Assembly (NCBI GenBank): GCA_003671065.1
Contig: QWPU01000133.1
Span: forward strand, 1-8,181
From: Planctomycetota bacterium
Lineage (GTDB): Bacteria > Planctomycetota > Phycisphaerae > Phycisphaerales > SM1A02
Length of the DNA stretch: 8,181 nucleotides
Direction of reading: 5' to 3'
Shown here: positions 1-4,759 of the stretch, piece after piece
How positions within the stretch are numbered: the first letter of the stretch is position 1
Layout: every line of letters begins with the position of its first letter
Made by a program: the position numbers and the translations under genes
Notes under the pieces: model-generated
Databases searched by the model: none
What the model was told of the DNA's origin: nothing
The model's input: only the letters and a program-made list of their open reading frames with translations

Positions 1-1366
1 GTTTCTTCGAATACAAACTCGAAGCATTGCCTGGCCAGATCGCTTCAGGCATGCGCGACTGACCGTTGGCAACTTCATCGTGACTCTCGGTGTAGATGAT
101 GCGCTCGAAGGCATCGCTGTTGTAATTGGCAAGAATCGCGCCGCGAATTGCGTTCATGTCGCGGTCAGCATCGTTGGCGGCAATAAGGTTTGAGCGCACA
201 GGCCAGTAGAACTGCGCGTCCCACTGCGCGTCGAAACCCGCGCCACCTGCGCCCGTGGTCTTGGTGAGCCACGCGTTGTTGTCGAGGTCTTCGCAGATCG
301 AAATCTTCGAGCCTTGCGTCGCATCGACCGAGTCGTTGATCCACTGCAACAGCGACCAACCCTCGGGAATATCAGGGCCAAACTGGTCCACCTTGCGGAT
401 GTATTTTGTGCCATCCATGCGATGACCATCGAGACGGAAGTCTTCGAGCCAATACATCACATTGTCACGAATGTAGGAGCGAACTTCGTTGCGGCTGTAG
501 TTAGGTCGCGTGTTTCCCCACGGCGTGACTGCGCGCGAGTCTTGATAGAAAAAGATGCCCCCGCCGCTGTTCTGACTCCAGCCGTCGTACTGCCAGAGAT
601 CGAGATCGTTGGGGCCAAGGTGGTTGAACACCAGATCACTGAACACTGCGATGCCGCGCGCGTGTGCTGCGTCGACGAACTCTTTCACATCGGTTGGCGA
701 GCCGTACGCAGTTTCAACAGCCCACGGATGCGAGCCGTTGTAGCCCCACGACACGCCGAGCGGAAACTCGCAGAATGGCATGATTTGCACGGCATTTACG
801 CCGAGTTCAGCGAGGTAGTCGAGCTTTGCGCGCGCTTGATCGAAGTTGGCGGGCACGCTGCCCTTTGGAGTTTGACCGAAGGTGCCGAGGTGCAATTCGT
901 AGACGACCAGTTTGTTCCAACTGGGAATCGCGAAGCTTGGAGTCTGCCACGCGAAGGCCGCGTGATTGACAATGACCGAGTTGCCAACGGAGCTCGTCAC
1001 CGCTCGCGCGCGCGCGTCATTTTTCCACAGCGTCGAAGTCGCAGTGGTGATCACATACTTGTACTGCGCACCTGCATAGACGAAGTTCACATCGAGTGAC
1101 CAGTAGCCGTTGCCTTCGCTCACGAGTGGATGGCTCGTCGCGTTCCAAGTGTTGAAAGTGCCAGCGACGCGAACGGCGGTTGCGTTGGGCGCCCACACGC
1201 GAAAGGTGGTGCCAGCGGGAACGGGCGTGAAGTACGGCGTCGCTCCGATGCCAGGACGCGCGGATTGTGCGAAGGCGCTGAGTGACGGCGCCAATGCGAG
1301 CACGAAAGCGAGCGCGACCTTGGCGGCAGTCGGCGACAAAAGGGAAGGCGTGTAGCGCTGGGTCAT
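1..1366 (-). CDS. Secreted GH13 alpha-amylase-family glycosidase with N-terminal CBM48-like domain (C-terminus outside window)
   Basis: The gene starts at the ATG at 1366 and stays open through position 1, so 455 residues are visible and the C-terminus is missing. Residues 1-33 form a signal peptide (hydrophobic run VALAFVLALAPSLSAFA, likely cut after Ala33), so the enzyme should be exported. Residues about 53-135 resemble a CBM48/E-set domain (FRVWAPNATAVRVAGTFNTW). The GH13 barrel follows, with region I DLVFNH (Asp244, His249), region II RMDGTK (nucleophile Asp318), region III ICED (acid/base Glu359) and region IV ESHD (Asp430); all catalytic residues are present. Domain order resembles glycogen branching enzyme and maltooligosyl trehalose trehalohydrolase, but the export signal argues for action on external or periplasmic alpha-glucans. 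The exact substrate cannot be read from the sequence. No clear Shine-Dalgarno precedes the ATG (CTAGATG). A 204-base gap separates it from the upstream gene, so it probably has its own promoter. Family call sure; specificity open. Confidence 0.9.
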   Translation of the reverse strand, partial: MTQRYTPSLLSPTAAKVALAFVLALAPSLSAFAQSARPGIGATPYFTPVPAGTTFRVWAPNATAVRVAGTFNTWNATSHPLVSEGNGYWSLDVNFVYAGAQYKYVITTATSTLWKNDARARAVTSSVGNSVIVNHAAFAWQTPSFAIPSWNKLVVYELHLGTFGQTPKGSVPANFDQARAKLDYLAELGVNAVQIMPFCEFPLGVSWGYNGSHPWAVETAYGSPTDVKEFVDAAHARGIAVFSDLVFNHLGPNDLDLWQYDGWSQNSGGGIFFYQDSRAVTPWGNTRPNYSRNEVRSYIRDNVMYWLEDFRLDGHRMDGTKYIRKVDQFGPDIPEGWSLLQWINDSVDATQGSKISICEDLDNNAWLTKTTGAGGAGFDAQWDAQFYWPVRSNLIAANDADRDMNAIRGAILANYNSDAFERIIYTESHDEVANGQSRMPEAIWPGNASSLYSKK

Positions 1367-1400
1367 CTAGATTTCGATATAAGAACTGGAACAGGCGAAA

Positions 1401-1462
1401 GATCAAACATGATCGGCGGAGCGTGACTCGTCCGGTGGCTGAGTCTACTTCGGACTTTAGCC
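1401..1462 (-). promoter_or_regulatory. Cluster of competing inverted repeats, possible structured leader of the amylase gene
   Basis: Read on the minus strand, several short stems overlap. GGCT/AGCC plus AGTC/GACT form a two-part hairpin at 1437-1462. GACTC/GAGTC pair at 1425-1445, and GTCCG/CGGAC pair across 1430-1455. The GACT segment is used by both of the first two, so these two folds exclude each other. A separate 5-bp stem with a 4-base loop (GATCA-TGTT-TGATC) sits at 1401-1414. Alternative pairing ahead of a start codon is the arrangement seen in attenuators and riboswitches, but it also arises by chance with stems this short. No known riboswitch class is recognised, and the transcription start is unknown. 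Confidence 0.3.
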
Positions 1463-1486
1463 AAGGCGAATCGGAAACGCGAGGAT

Positions 1487-1534
1487 GCGAGAAAGCGTTG
1501 AGATGGCTTGGCGATAAACGGTTGAGATCGCTCG
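1487..1534 (-). repeat. Two-copy 24-base imperfect direct repeat
   Basis: Two head-to-tail units lie at 1487-1510 and 1511-1534. On the plus strand the cores are gcgagaaagcgttgagat and gcgataaacggttgagat, which match at 15 of 18 positions; over the full 24-base unit about 19 of 24 match. It lies 121-168 bases upstream of the amylase start. A unit of 24 bases, a little over two helical turns, would place the copies on nearly the same face of the DNA, which suits an operator for a dimeric regulator, but nothing here identifies a protein that binds it. Confidence 0.45.
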
Positions 1535-1570
1535 CTCCGTCGCACGCGAGTTACCACCGCTCGATGCTAC

Positions 1571-1888
1571 TTAGCTGCTCTGAGCGCTCTCAAAACTCTC
1601 CGCACTACGCGCAAAAACCACTGTAAATGTAACCCCGCCCTGATCGAGGTCGATGCCAGGGAGGAAGTCGTCGTCGATGCGTTCAAGCAACGCAGGGATG
1701 TCTTTCTGACTGAGCCCCCCACCATCAAGAACCGTGACCGTTCCCGTTGCAACGCCGCTGGGAAGAAAGTGCAAATCAACGGCCACCGCATCATGCTCCA
1801 TTCCATTCGTAGAAAGCAGACCGAGGAGCCGCTCGCTGCTGGGCGTGCGAAGGGTGCGCTTGAAATGGATGTCGTCAACGATGCTCAT
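1571..1888 (-). CDS. Hypothetical protein, 105 residues
   Basis: I do not recognise this protein. It starts at the ATG at 1888, only 10 bases after the DUF4236 stop, with a GAGTGAG stretch overlapping that stop as a possible weak ribosome binding site; it ends in TAA. It has no signal peptide and no membrane segment, so it should be cytosolic. The middle and C-terminal parts alternate hydrophobic and polar residues (DAVAVDLHFLP, GTVTVLDGG, GVTFTVVFAR), which suggests a small beta-rich or alpha/beta fold, with an acidic stretch (LLERIDDDFLPGIDLD) at about residues 67-82 and a Ser-rich tail. An overlapping frame at 1567-1878 is Ser/Arg-rich and looks like a shadow. The close spacing behind the DUF4236 gene is the main evidence that it is expressed. 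Confidence 0.6.
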   Translation of the reverse strand: MSIVDDIHFKRTLRTPSSERLLGLLSTNGMEHDAVAVDLHFLPSGVATGTVTVLDGGGLSQKDIPALLERIDDDFLPGIDLDQGGVTFTVVFARSAESFESAQSS

Positions 1889-1898
1889 AATGTGATGC

Positions 1899-2174
1899 TC
1901 ACTCGATCATTCCTGCGACGCTTGCCGCTTCAAATATGAGATAGCCGCCGCATAGAAGTCCAGAAAGCAGCGCAGGCACCAGTGCGATGAGGCAGCCGCG
2001 TCCTGCTCGATAGCCAATGCCCGTGCCTGGAAGCGAGAAGGTGCTGTACTTTCGCCCGCGCGCGCTGGTTCCTGTGCGAAAGCCTGGTCCACCGACGGAC
2101 CAACCCATACCTGACTTCGACAGGTTGAGACGAAACGGTCCGAGGTTAGCCGACTTTCGAAAGGTAAATCCCAT
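1899..2174 (-). CDS. DUF4236 family small protein with C-terminal membrane segment
   Basis: The 91-residue product begins with the hallmark of DUF4236: MGFTFRKSANLGPFRLNLSK, then SGMGWSVGGPGFRTG (residues 21-35) and a SLPGTGIGYR block (47-56). These are short glycine-rich beta repeats built around the pattern usually seen as LSKSG and GPG. Residues about 61-88 (CLIALVPALLSGLLCGGYLI and beyond) form one hydrophobic segment, so the protein is probably membrane-anchored. The frame is open up to an ATG at 2294, but the family always starts at MGF, and the ATG at 2174 has a good AGGG ribosome binding site 7 bases upstream. The upstream extension would also run into the DUF1080 gene. The gene follows DUF1080 by 34 bases and precedes the 105-residue gene by 10, suggesting cotranscription. 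The family's function is unknown. Confidence 0.88.
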   Translation of the reverse strand: MGFTFRKSANLGPFRLNLSKSGMGWSVGGPGFRTGTSARGRKYSTFSLPGTGIGYRAGRGCLIALVPALLSGLLCGGYLIFEAASVAGMIE

Positions 2175-2178
2175 CGTG

Positions 2179-2185
2179 TCACCCT
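2179..2185 (-). promoter_or_regulatory. Ribosome binding site that fixes the DUF4236 start
   Basis: On the minus strand AGGGTGA ends just upstream of the ATG at 2174, with 7 bases between AGGG and the start. It favours the 91-residue form over a 131-residue form that would start at 2294. Confidence 0.6.
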
Positions 2186-2208
2186 TTGGAGTTGCTCTGC
2201 GCGCGAAC

Positions 2209-3036
2209 TTAGTTCGTGAGCGGACGGATCCATGCGTTGCGGAACTTGAGCGGGTCGCCGTGGTCTTGCAAGCCGATCGGAAGTTCCGCTTCATGCGCCG
2301 AGTACTTGGCCTTCGCCGCGTGCGCGGTCGCGCCCAAAATTTCTGCGTTGTCTTGCACGAGCACGCCGTTGAAGAAGACCGTCATCGTGCCCGCTTTCGT
2401 GAGCGCGCCGTCTTTGCCAAACACAGGCGCGTGGAAGACCACGTCGTAGGTATTCCATTGTCCATTTGGCTTGCACGCGTTGACAAGTGGCGGATGCTGG
2501 CCATACATCGCGCCCGCCATGCCGTCGACATAGGTCTTGTTGCCGTTGGAGCCGAGAATTTGCAGTTCGTAGCGATCCATGAAGAAGAGACCGCTGTTGC
2601 AACCGTGCTGGCTCTCGCACTTGCATGTTTCAGGAACCATCCACTCGATGTGGATTTGGCACGACCCGAACTTCTGCTTGGTTTGAATGCTGCCTGCGCC
2701 TGGCGTTGCTTGAAAGTAGCCGTCGGTGACCGTCCATTTCGCGTCGCTGCCGTTGGCGGTCCACTGCGAAAGGTCTTTGCCATCGAAGAGGACGATCGCG
2801 TCGCTCGGTGCGCCGCAACCGCCGTTGGTGCAGGTTCCACCCGCCACGATTGCTGGCTCGGGGCGAGTCATGTCATGCACGGCCCATTCCTTCTCTCCCG
2901 CTTTTTTGCCTGTGTTTGCCGCTGCTTTCGAAGGAGCAGTGCTGTCTTGGGTCGGCGCGGCAGCAATGAGAAACGCGGTTGGAGCAGCGACAAGAACGGT
3001 GGCGATGAAGAGCGGGCAGAGTGGGCAAGTGCGCAT
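2209..3036 (-). CDS. Secreted DUF1080 / 3-keto-disaccharide hydrolase family protein
   Basis: The 275-residue product carries an N-terminal signal peptide (residues 1 to about 27, core LFIATVLVAAPTAFLIAAA), so it is exported. A low-complexity linker (28-50) leads to one DUF1080 domain (about 50-273), a concanavalin-like beta-jellyroll. Family landmarks are WAVHDMTRPEPAIV (51-64), the IVLFDGKDLSQW strand (81-92), TKQKFGSCQIHIEW (119-132), GCNSGLFF (145-152), RYELQILGS (155-163), YDVVFHAP (197-204), FFNGVLVQDN (221-230) and LQDHGDPLKFRNAWIRP (256-272). Pfam names the domain 3-keto-disaccharide hydrolase, and members are expanded in Planctomycetota and Bacteroidota; the substrate of this copy is not known. 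Seven cysteines follow the signal region, including a CKCESQHGC cluster (138-146), unusual for this loop and fitting disulfides in an exported protein. The ATG at 3036 has an AGGAG site 8 bases upstream. The gene probably leads a unit with DUF4236 and the 105-residue gene. Confidence 0.92.
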   Translation of the reverse strand: MRTCPLCPLFIATVLVAAPTAFLIAAAPTQDSTAPSKAAANTGKKAGEKEWAVHDMTRPEPAIVAGGTCTNGGCGAPSDAIVLFDGKDLSQWTANGSDAKWTVTDGYFQATPGAGSIQTKQKFGSCQIHIEWMVPETCKCESQHGCNSGLFFMDRYELQILGSNGNKTYVDGMAGAMYGQHPPLVNACKPNGQWNTYDVVFHAPVFGKDGALTKAGTMTVFFNGVLVQDNAEILGATAHAAKAKYSAHEAELPIGLQDHGDPLKFRNAWIRPLTN

Positions 3037-3121
3037 GAATCAATCTCCTGTGTAGACGCATGTTGTACCCGAGAACGAGCACGCGCGACCGCGGCTGTGA
3101 TCTCTCCGTAGACTGCCTCGC
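3037..3121. promoter_or_regulatory. Divergent intergenic region between the DUF1080 and thioesterase genes
   Basis: These 85 bases lie between two start codons pointing away from each other, so promoters for both directions are expected here. I see no convincing -35/-10 pair on either strand; TACAAC near 3064-3069 on the minus strand is the best weak -10 candidate. The only clear signal is the AGGAG ribosome binding site of the DUF1080 gene at 3045-3049. Confidence 0.45.
3045..3049 (-). promoter_or_regulatory. Strong ribosome binding site of the DUF1080 gene
   Basis: AGGAG on the minus strand, 8 bases before the ATG at 3036, fixes the start that yields the signal peptide. Confidence 0.75.
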
Positions 3122-3553
3122 ATGAATCTCGTTGACTTCACTGAGCATGTGGTGATTCGCCTCCATCACACTGATGCGGGCGGCGTGGTGTTCTATCCGA
3201 GGCTCTTTGAAATCGAGCAAGAGTTGTTTGAACGATGGCTTGAAGCGGGCGGTTTGAGCCTGCGACAGATGCTTGATGGAACCCTCGCGCCGACGCCGAT
3301 TGTGCAATGCGAAGGCGAGTATTTGATCCCGCTGCATGTTGGTGATCAACTCACGGCGAAACTGATTGGCGTTGAGATTGGTCGCAGTAGTTACACGCTG
3401 ACATGGAGGTTTTCGATTGAGGAAGGCGTTGCGATGACCTCGCGAACGAAGCGTGTTGCGATTGATCTGAGCAAAGGCGCGAGCGTGGAATTGCCTGAAG
3501 AATTGAGGCGTTGGCTCATTGATACGCAGAGCCGCACGGCGACAGATGCCTGA
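3122..3553 (+). CDS. Hotdog-fold acyl-CoA thioesterase (4HBT family), candidate DHNA-CoA thioesterase
   Basis: This 143-residue protein has the usual length of single-domain 4-hydroxybenzoyl-CoA-type thioesterases. The signature is near the N-terminus: VVIRLHHTDAGGVVFYPRLF (10-29), matching the family's TDxxGvvyfp pattern, where Asp18 is the catalytic carboxylate. The following helix (EIEQELFERWLEAGG) and the later strands (YLIPLHVGDQL, SYTLTWRFSI) fit the fold. Members hydrolyse thioesters of aromatic or medium acyl-CoAs in the cytosol. It stands beside the men operon, which lacks a thioesterase to release 1,4-dihydroxy-2-naphthoate from the MenB product, so DHNA-CoA is a natural substrate; this rests on context plus family, not on a diagnostic residue. 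No clear ribosome binding site precedes the ATG, and a GTG at 3149 is an alternative but would cut into the first strand. It ends 6 bases from the menE stop on the other strand. A general housekeeping thioesterase is the main alternative. Confidence 0.85.
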   Translation: MNLVDFTEHVVIRLHHTDAGGVVFYPRLFEIEQELFERWLEAGGLSLRQMLDGTLAPTPIVQCEGEYLIPLHVGDQLTAKLIGVEIGRSSYTLTWRFSIEEGVAMTSRTKRVAIDLSKGASVELPEELRRWLIDTQSRTATDA

Positions 3554-3559
3554 GCAAGA

Positions 3560-4759
3560 CTACGCGAGTTCTTCGAAACGCTCGCCGCGTGCAAGACGCT
3601 GCGCAAGCATCGCGCGCGAAGGTTTGAAACGACTTGCTTCGTCTTGAGGAAGCACGAAAAAAGTGTCAGGGATGAGATAGGGTTCGAGCCGCTCGCGCAG
3701 TTGCGCGCGCAAAAACGCGGCTGAAATGCCCATCAAATCAATGTCCACGAACGCCACTGGACGCATCCCCCACTTCTCGTGAGCAACGCCGACAACACAC
3801 GCCGCGCGCCCGCCAACGAGATCCGTGAGCGCGCGTTCGATCGTTTCGGGATGAATGTTGCGTCCACCTGAAATGAACATCGCGTCGAGACGGCCGTGAA
3901 TGTGAAGGCGACCGTTCGCATCGAATGCTCCGATGTCGCGGGTTCGAAATGGTTGCGTGAATGGAACGAGCGCGCCGTCGACAATCGTGCCGCGCGCGAG
4001 CGTTGGTGTGTCGATGAGCACTTCGCTGTGAAGCGGATCAATTGTGATGGTGATGCCTGCGAGCGGCGAGCCGGCGAGGGTTGCTTCATCGCTCGCTGTC
4101 ACTGCGCCTGTCGCAACTTGCGATGCGGTTTCGGTCATGCCGTAGGTTGCGAACAGCGGGATTCCCCGCGATATAGCGCGTTTTCGTAGTGAGTTCGACG
4201 ACGGACCACCACCGAGCATCACGGCTTTGAGCGTTGCGGGTGGTGGCGTTGGATCGTCGAGCAAACGCGCAAGTTGCGTGGGCACGAGTGAGACATGCGT
4301 GATGCCTGCGAGGTCCGACCACACGCGCGGCGAACTCGCGTGGCGCACAGTTGCGCCCGTCACGAGCGCGCGCACATGAATCATCAGCCCGCCGATCGAC
4401 GCGCTTGAAAGCGACGCGTGCCAGATATCGCCTTCACCGAATGCGATGACGCGAGTGCCCAGACGCGCGCTCGTGGTGAGCGCATCGACACTGAGTTCGA
4501 TCAAACGCGGCGACCCTGATGAACCGCTGGTCGCGATGATGACTGAAGCTTCGGGCGCGAAATCGCTGCGAATGTGTGCGTGTGTTGTAGAGAGCTCGCG
4601 TTGCACAACTGCGCGCGTGAAGAGATCCGTGCGTAGCGCGTCTGGAAGATCGCGTGCGATGAGGAGCACGCGTTCACCGCGATTCCATGCTGCTGTCAAT
4701 GTTGGCAATGGATCAATACCCGAAACGACTTCGAGCGCAACAGCGTCATGCGCGCTCAC
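3560..4759 (-). CDS. menE: o-Succinylbenzoate-CoA ligase (MenE)
   Basis: MenE joins o-succinylbenzoate to CoA through an acyl-adenylate, using ATP, in the cytosol. The 399-residue product shows the ANL superfamily motifs: P-loop TSGSSGSPR (77-85), ATYGMTETAS (204-213), TRDIG with Asp275, GRLDAMFISGGRN (289-301) with Arg290, and a C-terminal FKPSR whose Lys379 is the likely adenylation lysine. It is shorter than the E. coli and Bacillus enzymes (about 450-490), with the loss mainly before the P-loop, a compact form also known from other phyla. The frame permits a GTG at 4765, but the GTG at 4759 is preferred: it has TGAGG 7 bases upstream and makes a 4-base GTGA overlap with the menC stop, the same coupling as at the other junctions. 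It is the last gene of the operon and ends 6 bases from the convergent thioesterase, leaving no space for a separate terminator. Its position after menC supports MenE over other acyl-CoA ligases. Confidence 0.92.
   Translation of the reverse strand: MSAHDAVALEVVSGIDPLPTLTAAWNRGERVLLIARDLPDALRTDLFTRAVVQRELSTTHAHIRSDFAPEASVIIATSGSSGSPRLIELSVDALTTSARLGTRVIAFGEGDIWHASLSSASIGGLMIHVRALVTGATVRHASSPRVWSDLAGITHVSLVPTQLARLLDDPTPPPATLKAVMLGGGPSSNSLRKRAISRGIPLFATYGMTETASQVATGAVTASDEATLAGSPLAGITITIDPLHSEVLIDTPTLARGTIVDGALVPFTQPFRTRDIGAFDANGRLHIHGRLDAMFISGGRNIHPETIERALTDLVGGRAACVVGVAHEKWGMRPVAFVDIDLMGISAAFLRAQLRERLEPYLIPDTFFVLPQDEASRFKPSRAMLAQRLARGERFEELA

Larger units (their letters stand above)
1367..1570 (-). 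other. 204-base intergenic region ahead of the amylase-family gene
   Basis: No credible coding frame lies here. The interval separates the stop of the 105-residue hypothetical gene from the amylase ATG and should hold any terminator of the upstream unit and the promoter of the amylase gene. I see no rho-independent terminator (no GC-rich stem followed by a T-run on the minus strand). It does hold an imperfect direct repeat (1487-1534) and a cluster of inverted repeats (1401-1462), listed separately. A TTCTTATAT stretch near 1374-1382 (minus strand) is AT-rich, but it lies too close to the start codon to call a -10 box with any confidence. Confidence 0.6.

Noticed and set aside
314..1099. A 261-codon plus-strand open frame opposite the amylase gene
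   Set aside because: The minus-strand frame carries all GH13 motifs; the plus frame shows no recognisable domain and is a mirror frame.
1401..1414. GATCA-TGTT-TGATC hairpin as a rho-independent terminator of the upstream unit
   Set aside because: The stem is only 5 bp, not GC-rich, and is followed by just three T residues on the minus strand before GC-containing sequence.
1567..1878. Alternative 103-codon minus-strand frame overlapping the 105-residue gene
   Set aside because: Its Ser/Arg-rich composition is typical of a shifted frame, while the 1571-1888 frame starts 10 bases after the previous gene and has a more protein-like hydrophobic pattern.
2175..2294. N-terminal extension of the DUF4236 frame from 2294
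   Set aside because: The added 40 residues are low in family similarity, overlap the DUF1080 C-terminus, and the ATG at 2174 has its own AGGG site and the family-typical MGF start.
2017..3111. A 364-codon plus-strand open frame opposite the DUF1080 and DUF4236 genes
   Set aside because: It is antisense to two confidently recognised proteins, is Arg/Ala/Val-rich with no family signature, and results from few stop codons opposite GC-rich coding sequence.
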